DNA of 64,000 bases, from assembly GCF_004216895.1 (NCBI RefSeq), contig NZ_SGXE01000001.1:682001-746000 (forward strand), read 5' to 3'. This document shows positions 1 through 9,695 of this stretch, piece after piece (the stretch's first letter is position 1; each line of letters begins with the position of its first letter). Under the pieces are notes generated by a model. That model was given only the letters and a program-made list of their open reading frames with translations, did not search any database and was not told the DNA's origin. Source of the DNA: Aquimarina brevivitae. GTDB taxonomy: Bacteria > Bacteroidota > Bacteroidia > Flavobacteriales > Flavobacteriaceae. The position numbers and the translations under genes are program-made.

Positions 1-213
1 CCACTCTGGTTCTTCCATTTCTTGCCAAATACGAAAGGCTTCTAGCCTCCAGTCGGTCATCCACTGGGGTTCATTTTTTTTGGCAGAAATTGCTCTTACT
101 ATATCTTCATTTAGACCAATAGGAAATGTGTCTGATTCTATATCCGTATAGAATCCGTATTCATATTCTTTGGTTTCTAATTCTTTTTTTAAATCGTCTT
201 CAGTATACGCCAT
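1..213 (-). CDS. sufB: Fe-S cluster assembly protein SufB, N-terminal part (runs off the window edge)
   Basis: SufB is the scaffold subunit of the cytosolic SUF complex (SufBCD) on which Fe-S clusters are built. Only the first 71 residues are present. They start MAYTEDDLKKELETKEYEYG and continue with the acidic and aromatic SufB N-terminus (YTDIESDTFPIG, then NEDIVRAIS and WMTDWRLEAFRIW), which I recognise from flavobacterial SufB. The catalytic core lies outside. The ATG is 19 nt after the stop of the HesB-type gene, so the two are almost certainly one transcript driven from the promoter upstream of that gene. The reading frame is open to the edge. Confidence is high for identity; the length is unknown. 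Confidence 0.92.
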   Translation of the reverse strand, partial: MAYTEDDLKKELETKEYEYGFYTDIESDTFPIGLNEDIVRAISAKKNEPQWMTDWRLEAFRIWQEMEEPEW

Positions 214-232
214 ATGCTATCCTTCTCTTGTA

Positions 233-562
233 TTATAAAGAAAAACTTTCACCACAACCGCAGGTCCTGTTGGCATTAGGGTTGTTAAACACAAAACCGG
301 TTCCATTGAGTCCACCAGAGTACTCTAAGGTGGTACCGGCCAGGTAAAGAAAGCTTTTTTTGTCTACTATAATTTTTATTCCATTATCTTCAAAAACTTT
401 ATCCTCTTCGTCTTTAGTGTGATCAAACTTTAAATCATAGGAAAGACCTGAGCAACCTCCACTTTTAACACCTACACGGATAAAGTCAGATTGGTGATTA
501 AAGCCGTCTTCTGTCATCAGCTCTATCACTTTATTCTTAGCCTTTTCGGAAACTTTAATCAT
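233..562 (-). CDS. HesB/IscA-family (SufA-type) iron-sulfur cluster carrier
   Basis: This 109-residue protein belongs to the A-type Fe-S carrier family, which accepts clusters from the scaffold and passes them to target proteins in the cytosol. The three family cysteines are all present: C37 in the GGCSGL motif, and C101 and C103 in the C-terminal CGCGESF motif. The length is normal for the family. It is the first gene of a probable suf operon, with sufB following after 19 nt, so a SufA-like role is more likely than an IscA role, though sequence alone does not separate the two. A TATATTTG promoter element lies 33 nt upstream of the ATG. Confidence 0.93.
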   Translation of the reverse strand: MIKVSEKAKNKVIELMTEDGFNHQSDFIRVGVKSGGCSGLSYDLKFDHTKDEEDKVFEDNGIKIIVDKKSFLYLAGTTLEYSGGLNGTGFVFNNPNANRTCGCGESFSL

Positions 563-595
563 AAGTTTTTAAATAGATTAATTCTAAATTGATTG

Positions 596-630
596 CAAAT
601 ATACTACATATGTTGCTTTTAAACGCAAAA
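596..630 (-). promoter_or_regulatory. Bacteroidota-type promoter of the HesB-sufB operon
   Basis: Reading on the minus strand, TATATTTG (plus-strand positions 596-603) matches the -7 consensus TAnnTTTG exactly. A TTTTG at 626-630 sits 22 nt upstream as a possible -33 element. The expected start site is about 30 nt before the HesB ATG. Confidence 0.6.
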
Positions 631-834
631 CCTAACATATATCTAACATATAGCGTAATAAGCGAAAACTATATTAAAATTAAAAGCATTCGTTGACTTC
701 TTTTTTGATCTTATCAAAAGATTAACATAAAGTAGATCATCAAAACCAATGATAGGTAAACTCACTCTGTTTAAAGGGATTATGAAGTGAATTGATTAGT
801 AATCGTAAGGTTAAGAAAGAAGAAATTTACCTGT

Positions 835-1536
835 CTAGTTAAGTAACTTTTCTTTTACGGCTAATTTATACGATTGCCCTATGGGGATAGTGTCGCCATT
901 GCTTAGCTTTATTCGATTACCTATAATAGATTGAATGTGTGCAATATTGGTGAGGAAGGATCGATGGATTCGTATAAAATGCTGTTCTTTTAATAGGTTT
1001 TCTAAATTCGATATAGACTCGTGTATGAGTAAGACCTTTTCCAATAGATTTATTTTAACGTAATTACCATAACTTTCAATGTAAATTAAGTCGTTCAGGT
1101 TAATTTGATGGATTTCTTTATCACCTTTAAGAAAAAGCTTATCAGGTACACTAGTTTTTACTGTGCTGCTTTTCGAAGTGTTTTGCTGCTGTTGGCTAAG
1201 CACCTTAGTATAGGCTTTAAAAAATCGTTCAAATGAAAAAGGTTTCAACAGATAGTCAATAACATCAAGCTCATAGCCTTCTATGGCAAATTCGGAGTAT
1301 GCTGAGGTAATAATAATTGCAGGTTTTTTATCTAATACCTTAATAAAATCCATTCCTTTTAATTTGGGCATTTCTATATCTAAAAACATGAGGTCAATAG
1401 ACTTTGATTTTAGAATGTCCAAAGCTTCAAAAGCGCTATAGCAATTGGCAACTAAGGTTAGATCCTGTAGTGAAGCAGCATAATCTTCAATGATAGTGTG
1501 TGCTATGGGTTCATCATCAACAATTATATAGTTCAT
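835..1536 (-). CDS. LytTR-family response regulator
   Basis: Two-component response regulator of the LytR/AlgR type, 233 residues. The receiver domain spans about residues 1-115, with acidic pocket D7-D8, phosphoacceptor D53 in FLDIEMP, and a conserved Lys near residue 98 (LLKPF). A Q/S-rich linker follows, then a LytTR DNA-binding domain at about 130-233 (LIYIESYGNYV; HRSFLTNIAHI), which binds as a ten-stranded beta fold. The ATG lies one base after the stop of the upstream kinase, so the pair is translated from one mRNA. The obvious candidate target is the divergent ABC transporter unit that starts beyond the kinase gene; this is inference from position, and I could not pick out a convincing LytTR direct repeat by eye. 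Confidence 0.93.
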   Translation of the reverse strand: MNYIIVDDEPIAHTIIEDYAASLQDLTLVANCYSAFEALDILKSKSIDLMFLDIEMPKLKGMDFIKVLDKKPAIIITSAYSEFAIEGYELDVIDYLLKPFSFERFFKAYTKVLSQQQQNTSKSSTVKTSVPDKLFLKGDKEIHQINLNDLIYIESYGNYVKINLLEKVLLIHESISNLENLLKEQHFIRIHRSFLTNIAHIQSIIGNRIKLSNGDTIPIGQSYKLAVKEKLLN

Positions 1537-1537
1537 T

Positions 1538-2851
1538 TTAGTCTACTTCTAATTCTAATCGCGCAGTAAAAATAGCATTTTCATGATCTATTTGTAATAG
1601 ATAATTAGAGCCATAAATAATATCTAAACGTTTTTTGAGGTTTAGTAGCCCAATTCCTTTTTGGGTTGTAAACCCTGCAGGATCATAGTTATTGGTAATC
1701 GTAAATATAGCTTTATTTTCTTTGACGATTAGTTCAATGTGTACGTAAGCCTTATCCACTAAGGTGTCTACTCCATGCTTAAAGGCGTTTTCTAAAAGAA
1801 TTATAAACAATAGCGGGGGAATGTGATAATTGTGTTGATCAATGGATTTTTTGAAGTCTATGTCTGGCTTTTTATGCTGTCGTATTTCTTGGATTTCAAT
1901 ATAATTTTCTAAATATTCAATTTCATCTTCAAGGGGTACCAGGCTTTCTTTGCCTTTGTAGATGACATATCGCATCACCTCTGATAGCTTCAAGATCAAA
2001 TCAGGTGTTTTATCAGATTTTTGTTTGGCCAATCCATATAGGTTATTTAAAGTATTGAAAAAAAAGTGTGGATTAACTTGTTGTTTTAACAAGCTAAGCT
2101 CTGCTTTAGTTTTTTCGGCTTTGAGATTTTTGAACCATTTCCATTGCTCGTATAGCCACAGGATGATAAATAATGGAATAGGAAACAGAAAAGTCAAAAA
2201 AAGGTCTAGGCTTTCTGAGTGCGTTCTTTCCTCGAAATAAGAGATAAAAACAGTGAAAAAAATTAAAAGTGAACCATAAATACCGAAGATTAAGAGACGA
2301 TATTTTTTAAAGAACTTAGGAGCTAGCATATTAACCACAGTTAACCAAAATAGGGTTAAAAGCACAAAGGTAATTGGGTTATCAGGTACCTTCATATAAT
2401 CATCAACAGTGATCATAGTAACGAATAGCAATACCGCTAATACTAACTTACGGATAAATATTCTTCGCGCTCTAAAGAAAGCCTTTGCTCGCCTACCCAT
2501 ATAGGACTGCATATACCAGGACCATAGCAGAAAACAATTTGTCGCTGCGAATGCAAATAGCGCTGTAGTGGCGAGAATAGTACTACTGAGATATTTAGCA
2601 AGCACAAAACCAAATAGTGATAGTAACCAAATGGTCAGTATGAGATAAAATAGAGGTTCTTTTTTATGATAGAGTAGAGCTTTGATTAAAAAAGAACAGA
2701 ATGTACCCCAGACTAATACCAAAATAATATTAACAATGGTTTGGTTTGGATCTATTTTAATATAACCTACATACTGCAGCAATGGAGTCATTATAAGTAT
2801 AAAAAGAAACCCATATGTCAGCCAAAGATATTTTAGTATAATTTTTTTCAT
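1538..2851 (-). CDS. LytS-type sensor histidine kinase
   Basis: Inner-membrane histidine kinase of the His_kinase (LytS/YehU) class, 437 residues. Roughly the first 235 residues are a string of six or seven hydrophobic helices with only short loops, so the signal is probably sensed in or at the membrane. The phosphoacceptor is H262 in QVNPHFFFNTLNNL, followed by an LSEVMRYVIY segment. A compact HATPase domain runs to the end, with the N-box around LLENAFKHGV and a G box in KGIGLLNLKKRL. It is immediately upstream of the LytTR regulator (1-nt gap) and divergent from the ABC ATPase gene. A promoter element lies only 4 nt before the ATG, suggesting a leaderless transcript. Confidence 0.92.
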   Translation of the reverse strand: MKKIILKYLWLTYGFLFILIMTPLLQYVGYIKIDPNQTIVNIILVLVWGTFCSFLIKALLYHKKEPLFYLILTIWLLSLFGFVLAKYLSSTILATTALFAFAATNCFLLWSWYMQSYMGRRAKAFFRARRIFIRKLVLAVLLFVTMITVDDYMKVPDNPITFVLLTLFWLTVVNMLAPKFFKKYRLLIFGIYGSLLIFFTVFISYFEERTHSESLDLFLTFLFPIPLFIILWLYEQWKWFKNLKAEKTKAELSLLKQQVNPHFFFNTLNNLYGLAKQKSDKTPDLILKLSEVMRYVIYKGKESLVPLEDEIEYLENYIEIQEIRQHKKPDIDFKKSIDQHNYHIPPLLFIILLENAFKHGVDTLVDKAYVHIELIVKENKAIFTITNNYDPAGFTTQKGIGLLNLKKRLDIIYGSNYLLQIDHENAIFTARLELEVD

Positions 2852-2855
2852 AGCT

Positions 2856-2863
2856 CAAAAGTA
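2856..2863 (-). promoter_or_regulatory. -7 promoter element directly before the kinase ATG
   Basis: On the minus strand TACTTTTG matches TAnnTTTG exactly and is followed by only AGCT and then the ATG. With the usual spacing the transcript would start at or within 1-3 nt of the start codon. No well-placed -33 TTG is visible. Confidence 0.45.
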
Positions 2864-3001
2864 AACATCCTGTCAAAATCTCCATTATTAATTGTACAAA
2901 CCAATTAAAAATGGGGACGAACACTTACATTTTTGATACGGATTGAATTGATGGTGTAATGGGTAGGATCTGCCAGTAGAAAGTAACGCTTGTAAATAAA
3001 A

Positions 3002-3033
3002 TTGTTTTTACCCGGATGCAGGATATAGGTTTG
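3002..3033 (+). promoter_or_regulatory. Promoter of the ABC ATPase / permease-peptidase unit
   Basis: TTG at 3002-3004, a 21-nt spacer, then TAGGTTTG at 3026-3033, which matches the Bacteroidota TTG-N17-23-TAnnTTTG pattern. The expected leader is about 25 nt. It is divergent from the kinase promoter about 170 nt away, so one regulator site could control both. Confidence 0.55.
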
Positions 3034-3061
3034 CTTTAGAATTAAATCTAATCTTATAAAA

Positions 3062-3931
3062 ATGAACACATTACAAATCAATAGTCTTTCTAAAACGTAC
3101 ACCAATGGAGTAAAAGCGTTAGACAATGTTTCGCTAACCATTAGCAATGGCATGTTTGGTCTATTGGGGCCAAATGGTGCAGGCAAGTCTTCTTTAATGC
3201 GCACTATTGCGACCTTACAACAGCCTAGTTTCGGAAGCATAATATTTAATAATACTAATACCCTAAAACATCCTGAAGAATTGAGGAAGTACCTTGGATA
3301 TCTACCTCAGGAATTTGGGGTGTATCCTAAAATTTCCGCATATCAACTTTTGGATCATCTGGCAGTATTAAAAGGTATACTAAGTAAAACCGAGCGTAAA
3401 ACACAGGTAGAAGCGCTATTAGCTCAGACGAATTTATATCAACATCGAAAAAAAGCCGTGGCTACTTTTTCGGGTGGGATGCGTCAGCGTTTTGGAATTG
3501 CACAAGCGTTACTAGGCAACCCTAAGCTTGTTATTGTTGATGAACCCACAGCAGGTCTTGACCCTGAGGAACGCAATCGGTTTTTGAATTTATTAAGTGA
3601 AATAGGAGAACATATAATTGTCATTCTATCGACACATATTGTTGAAGATGTTAAAGATCTCTGTTCAAATATGGCAATTATGAATCAAGGAAATATAATT
3701 GAACAAGGTGTACCATCGGAATTAACAGCGCAGTTAAAGGGTAGGGTTTGGTATAAGATTATTCAAAAGGATGATTTAGTTCACTATCAATCTGATCTCA
3801 AAGTTATTTCGAGTCGTTTATTTTCTGGTAAAACGATGTTACACGTATTGGCTGAAGACAAACCTGAAGCAGGTTTTGAAGAAATTAATCCTGGTTTAGA
3901 AGACGTCTATTTTAGCGCGCTACAAGCATAA
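3062..3931 (+). CDS. ABC transporter ATP-binding protein
   Basis: Cytosolic ATPase subunit of an ABC-2 type exporter, 289 residues. Walker A is GPNGAGKS (36-43), the Q-loop lies in GYLPQEFGVYP, the signature motif is FSGGMRQR (SGG at 137-139), and Walker B with D-loop is VIVDEPTAGLDP, followed by the switch His in STHIVED. The C-terminal about 70 residues are a poorly conserved accessory tail ending ENPGLEDVYF-like, common in CcmA-type ATPases. The membrane partner is the next gene, 23 nt downstream. The substrate is not evident. The neighbouring LytS/LytTR pair suggests it is induced by an envelope or extracellular signal, which is inference. Confidence 0.93.
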   Translation: MNTLQINSLSKTYTNGVKALDNVSLTISNGMFGLLGPNGAGKSSLMRTIATLQQPSFGSIIFNNTNTLKHPEELRKYLGYLPQEFGVYPKISAYQLLDHLAVLKGILSKTERKTQVEALLAQTNLYQHRKKAVATFSGGMRQRFGIAQALLGNPKLVIVDEPTAGLDPEERNRFLNLLSEIGEHIIVILSTHIVEDVKDLCSNMAIMNQGNIIEQGVPSELTAQLKGRVWYKIIQKDDLVHYQSDLKVISSRLFSGKTMLHVLAEDKPEAGFEEINPGLEDVYFSALQA

Positions 3932-3954
3932 ATCAACCCTTAAAATCTGTAACT

Positions 3955-6900
3955 ATGTTTTTACAATTGTTTAAGTTTGAATGGAGATACCATTTTAAAC
4001 AACTCTCGTTTTATATATTTTCTACGCTATTTTTCTTCTTGGGTTTTTATATGTCTTTTGCGGGCAGCCTGGGTGAAACCGACTTGGTGAACAGTAATGC
4101 TCCTTATCAGATTAGTTTTTTTACTGGAGTTTTTAGTCTAGGAGCTGTATTTGCTATCATGTTTTTTTGCATTCAGGCCATCATCAGAGATCGGAACTGC
4201 AATATTGAAGGTATTATTTATAGTTCACCTGTTAAAAAGAGAGAGTTATATTGGAGCCGATTCTTGGGTGCATTTCTGATCAGCTTATTATGCTATAGCC
4301 TGATTGTAGTAGGATTTTGCCTTGGAACTTTTTTTACCAAGAACCCAGAAAAAATGGCTGCTTTTGAGCCGTATCATTACTTACATATTTGGAGTATCCT
4401 GGTTCTACCTAATTTGTTTATACTTACGGCGATTTTATTTTCTTTAGCGGCACTATCCAGAAAAGCACTTATTGTTTATTTAGGGGCGATTATGGTTTAT
4501 GCACTGTATTGGGGGTGTTCCATCTTTTTTAACTCGCCCATGCTAGCTCAGGCTGTACCTCCCTCTCCACAGAATATGGAGATTGCTGCATTATTAGATC
4601 CTTTTGGCCTCTCTGCATTTTTTGAACAAACGATGTATTGGACTCCGTTTCAAAAAAATAATGAATTACCTGCTTATACTGGGTTTTTGCTGTGGAACAG
4701 AATTATTTGGATATGTATTGCAGTTATACTTTTGGTATTGACCTACAAGAATTTTTCTTTTATGAAAGGTTCGGTTAAAGTTAAAAAAGTAAAGAAAATA
4801 GACACACCAAATGTTGATAGTATAACATATATTCCTGTATTAACTAGTGTAACATCCAAAAAAGCGAAATGGTTACATTGTATCGCGCTGATAAAATTGG
4901 AGCTTGCCTCAATTATAAAAAGTCTACCCTTTATGACCATTCTGCTTTTATGGCTGGTCATTGCAGTAACTGAGATTTATGGTAGTATTGTTGATGGAGG
5001 AACTTATCACGAAAGCCTGTTACCTGCCACTTATTTATTAATAGGTTTGATTAGTGAGCCCTTACCGTTTTTAGGACTAATTATTATCATTTTTTATAGT
5101 GGCGAATTAGTATGGAAGGAACGAAGCTTTAACTTTCATGAAATTATCGATGCTACGCCTGTAGCTAATGCAATGCTGTTTTTATCGAAGTATGTGGCAT
5201 TACTTTTACTTCCACTTTTATTGATTGTTGTAGGGATTGTAGTAGCGATAACTTTTCAAATCCTTGGTAATTACCAGGATTTTAAATGGTATCAATACAT
5301 GGGCATGTTTTATTTTAATGGAACGGAATTATTATTCTATGGAATACTAGCATTATTTATACAATATATAATGCCTAATAAGTATCTGGGCATGGTACTT
5401 TCAGGTGTTTTAATTTTTTTGTTGGGTAGTTCATTAAGCAGTATTATTGGCATTGAACATCCATTATTACAATTAGGAAGAACTTTTCTGGTTTCTTATG
5501 TGGATATGAATGGTTATGGAAGTTATTTATATCGTTTTCATTGGTCTGCAGTATATTGGATGTCCCTAGCGGGAATATTAGTCTTTTTAGCATATAAATT
5601 ACTCAGAAGGGGAGAGCACTCAACTTTAAATTCTAAAATAGGCTCCTTTTTTACCGGTTGGAAAAAAGGAGAACGTATCTTTGTCATAGGTTTCTTCTTC
5701 TTTTTTATAGGTTCTGGCAGTGTAATATTTTATAATAGTAATGTCACTAATAAGTACATTTCTACCAACGATCAATTGGATTTGGCTGAAGCTTATGAAC
5801 GCAAATTCAAAAAGTATGATAATTTAAAGGAGTTATATCCTATAGACCTTAAAACTGAAGTTGCGATATACCCAAATCTTAATAAGTATACCGTCAATGC
5901 TAACTATATTTTGGAGAATAAGAGTAGTGAGCTGGTAGATAAAATTTTTATTTCTCCCAGGGAACCATTGGATTCGGTAAGTATAGAGGGTGCAATTTTA
6001 GTAGCGTCAGACGAACAGTTTGGTACTTTTTTGTTTGAATTAAAAAGCCCACTAGGTCCAGGGGAGCGAATTCATTTTCAATACAATTTGACTGTTGTAA
6101 ATGATGGATTCGAAACTCGAAAGGATATCGTAAATAATGGCAGCTATATTTTACATTCATCATTTACACCTTCATTAGGATACCGGCCCAGTATGGAGCT
6201 CAAAGATCCTTTGGAACGAAAGCGACGAGGCTTGCCTAAACGACCAATCGAAACGGGTGATGAAAAAGAACTGCACGGCAAACCTTATAATCGTATAGGC
6301 AAACTTAATTTTGAAACGATAGTGTCCACGAATTCTGATCAAATAGCAATTGCACCAGGTAAACTGATACGAAAGTGGACTCAGAACAATAGAAATTACT
6401 ATCACTATAAACCGAGGCAGAAAGTGACACCATTACTAGGATATTTCTCTGCTGGTTATAAAGTCCACGAGGACACCTATCGCGGTATTAACATAGAACA
6501 ATACTATCATCCAGAACATGAAATGAATATAGCGTCTGTAGCTAAAGCCAGCAGACAAACCTTAGAATACTGCATCCAAAATTTCGGATCATACCCTTAT
6601 GCTCATATTCGGATAGCCGAGATTCCGGCGTACTGGCCATTTGGCGGTCAAGCTCTACCAGGAACGATTAGTATGGTAGAAGATCAATTTTATTTAATTA
6701 AGCAATCAAACGCTAGGGTTTTTGATTTAGTAGCGAAACGAACGATACATGAAATTGCACATCAATGGTGGGGGCATATCCTTACTCCCAAAATAACTTA
6801 TGGTGGTGGTTTTTTTATGGAAGGACTTGCTAAATATACGGAGGCTGTGATTATGGAAAAAAAATATGGAAAAGGAGCGTTATGGAATTTATCTGAGTAT

Positions 6901-7527
6901 TCTAATAATCGTTATTTTACAGAACGATCCTACAGCACTAAGGCAGAACCGCCGGTCTATTTGTCAGATGGAGAATCATATCTTTTATATGGTAAGGATT
7001 ATACTGTAATGTTGGCTTTAAAAGAGTTAGTTGGCGAAGCTAAAATCAACACGGTTTTAAAGAAAATTGTTGAGCAATATGGTGATAAAGATGAATTTGA
7101 AGTCACTACGTTGCATTTTTTAGAAGAGGTATACAGGATTACTCCTAAAAAATATCACGAATTGATAAATGATTGGTTTAAAAAAATCATTACGTATGAC
7201 TTGAAGGTTAAAAATAGTTTCTATAAAAAGCTTTCCGATGGGCGTTATGGAATTACCTTGGAGGTTGAAACGAAACGGTTTGAAACGATAAATACAGGTG
7301 AAGATGTGGAGATCGAAATAAATGAACCAATACAGATTGGGCTTTTTCATAAACACCCTAAGGATGTTGGTGCAGGAGAGGAGGTCTTGCATTTACAAGA
7401 TTATAATTTCAATACCAACCAATCCAAAATTTATATTGTAGTCGACAGATTACCAAACTACGTTTCTATAGATCCTTATGGAACAAGATTGGATAAAAAT
7501 CGAGTGGATAATATTAAGAAATTATAA
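3955..7527 (+). CDS. ABC-2 permease fused to an M1-family (gluzincin) metallopeptidase
   Basis: A 1190-residue fusion protein. Residues 1-280 and about 310-570 are two similar polytopic blocks. Each has a permease loop (DRNCNIEGIIYSSPV near 79; ERSFNFHEIIDATPV near 389), so the membrane part looks like an internal duplication that could act as both halves of a transporter. After a last helix near 580-600 comes an extracytoplasmic M1-like aminopeptidase domain with zinc site HEIAH (932-936) and a third ligand E956 in FFMEGLAKY. The spacing from HExxH to that Glu is 19 rather than the classical 18 residues, and the GxMEN exopeptidase motif is replaced by ALPGTISMVED. I recall both features from the bacteroidotal permease/peptidase family. 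Substrate and physiological role are unknown; it probably pairs with the preceding ATPase. Confidence 0.9.
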   Translation: MFLQLFKFEWRYHFKQLSFYIFSTLFFFLGFYMSFAGSLGETDLVNSNAPYQISFFTGVFSLGAVFAIMFFCIQAIIRDRNCNIEGIIYSSPVKKRELYWSRFLGAFLISLLCYSLIVVGFCLGTFFTKNPEKMAAFEPYHYLHIWSILVLPNLFILTAILFSLAALSRKALIVYLGAIMVYALYWGCSIFFNSPMLAQAVPPSPQNMEIAALLDPFGLSAFFEQTMYWTPFQKNNELPAYTGFLLWNRIIWICIAVILLVLTYKNFSFMKGSVKVKKVKKIDTPNVDSITYIPVLTSVTSKKAKWLHCIALIKLELASIIKSLPFMTILLLWLVIAVTEIYGSIVDGGTYHESLLPATYLLIGLISEPLPFLGLIIIIFYSGELVWKERSFNFHEIIDATPVANAMLFLSKYVALLLLPLLLIVVGIVVAITFQILGNYQDFKWYQYMGMFYFNGTELLFYGILALFIQYIMPNKYLGMVLSGVLIFLLGSSLSSIIGIEHPLLQLGRTFLVSYVDMNGYGSYLYRFHWSAVYWMSLAGILVFLAYKLLRRGEHSTLNSKIGSFFTGWKKGERIFVIGFFFFFIGSGSVIFYNSNVTNKYISTNDQLDLAEAYERKFKKYDNLKELYPIDLKTEVAIYPNLNKYTVNANYILENKSSELVDKIFISPREPLDSVSIEGAILVASDEQFGTFLFELKSPLGPGERIHFQYNLTVVNDGFETRKDIVNNGSYILHSSFTPSLGYRPSMELKDPLERKRRGLPKRPIETGDEKELHGKPYNRIGKLNFETIVSTNSDQIAIAPGKLIRKWTQNNRNYYHYKPRQKVTPLLGYFSAGYKVHEDTYRGINIEQYYHPEHEMNIASVAKASRQTLEYCIQNFGSYPYAHIRIAEIPAYWPFGGQALPGTISMVEDQFYLIKQSNARVFDLVAKRTIHEIAHQWWGHILTPKITYGGGFFMEGLAKYTEAVIMEKKYGKGALWNLSEYSNNRYFTERSYSTKAEPPVYLSDGESYLLYGKDYTVMLALKELVGEAKINTVLKKIVEQYGDKDEFEVTTLHFLEEVYRITPKKYHELINDWFKKIITYDLKVKNSFYKKLSDGRYGITLEVETKRFETINTGEDVEIEINEPIQIGLFHKHPKDVGAGEEVLHLQDYNFNTNQSKIYIVVDRLPNYVSIDPYGTRLDKNRVDNIKKL

Positions 7528-7543
7528 ATTCTTATAAATGAAA

Positions 7544-7570
7544 AATCCCGGTTTGATTAAAACCGGGATT
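7544..7570. terminator. Bidirectional hairpin terminator between the permease-peptidase and atpC
   Basis: An 11-bp perfect stem (AATCCCGGTTT / AAACCGGGATT) with loop GATTA, flanked by A-rich sequence on the left and TCTTTT on the right, between two converging genes. Confidence 0.8.
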
Positions 7571-7594
7571 CTTTTATAATTTAAAGCTTTTGAA

Positions 7595-7870
7595 TTAGTC
7601 TGCTAATACAATTACTTTATTATCTTTCATTTCAATAGTTCCTGAATTTATAGGAAGCAAGGTAATACCGTTTTCTTTGGTAAACTTACTGGCTACTTCT
7701 TCTGCTAAATTCATTTCTCCATATACCTTTACATTTCCTTTACCAAGTAAAGAAATGATAGGAGCGTGGTTATTCAACATTTGAAACTCACCATCAACAC
7801 CTGGTACTGCAACCGAGGTTACTTCACCGCTAAATAAAACTGCTTCAGGAGTTACTATTTCTAAATACAT
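7595..7870 (-). CDS. atpC: F-type ATP synthase epsilon subunit (short form)
   Basis: Epsilon subunit of the F1 central stalk, 91 residues. It contains only the N-terminal beta-sandwich (LEIVTPEAVLFSGEV, VPGVDGEFQML, NHAPIISLLGKG) and lacks the C-terminal two-helix inhibitory domain found in the longer E. coli protein. Short epsilon subunits are usual in Bacteroidota. It follows atpD by 48 nt in the same direction, so the two share a transcript. The remaining F1Fo genes are not in the window. Confidence 0.95.
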   Translation of the reverse strand: MYLEIVTPEAVLFSGEVTSVAVPGVDGEFQMLNNHAPIISLLGKGNVKVYGEMNLAEEVASKFTKENGITLLPINSGTIEMKDNKVIVLAD

Positions 7871-7918
7871 ATGTTACTTTTTTTTAGTATCTAACAAATA
7901 ATTTTTAGAATACTACTA

Positions 7919-9448
<1,530 letters not shown>

Positions 9449-9512
9449 TTATTTTTTATTGTGAAAGAAGCACTCCTCTTAATTGTATTGAATAGCAGCT
9501 TTTTTCAGGCTG

Positions 9513-9520
9513 CAAATATA
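9513..9520 (-). promoter_or_regulatory. -7 promoter element of atpD-atpC
   Basis: TATATTTG on the minus strand, an exact TAnnTTTG match about 85 nt upstream of the atpD ATG. No equally good match lies closer. Confidence 0.5.
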
Positions 9521-9652
9521 GTTTTTTAAAATGAAAAAAATAACTCCTTTTCTATTGTTTTTTTTAAGATAGTTTTTACATAGTAATTTAGGCAAGTCAA
9601 TAAAGGGTAAAAGGCTTTATTTAATTACAGAACAATGTATTATCTCTAAAAC

Positions 9653-9681
9653 TTGTACATCAAATAATTTCCTTAATTTTA
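9653..9681 (+). promoter_or_regulatory. Likely promoter of the sterol-desaturase-family gene
   Basis: TTG at 9653-9655, an 18-nt spacer, then TAATTTTA (9674-9681), one mismatch from TAnnTTTG at the last base. The ATG follows 14 nt later. Confidence 0.35.
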
Positions 9682-9695
9682 GTAAAATTAACGAA

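Noticed and set aside
126..347. Open frame on the plus strand opposite HesB and sufB (73 codons)
   Set aside because: Shadow of two recognised minus-strand genes; no family features and no promoter.
2852..3061. LytTR binding repeats in the divergent intergenic region
   Set aside because: I looked for paired direct repeats resembling the known consensus and found none I could defend; a computed motif search would be needed.
3955..7527. Possible assembly artefact joining two genes (permease and peptidase)
   Set aside because: The frame is continuous over 1190 codons with a transmembrane linker, and the same fusion is known in other Bacteroidota.
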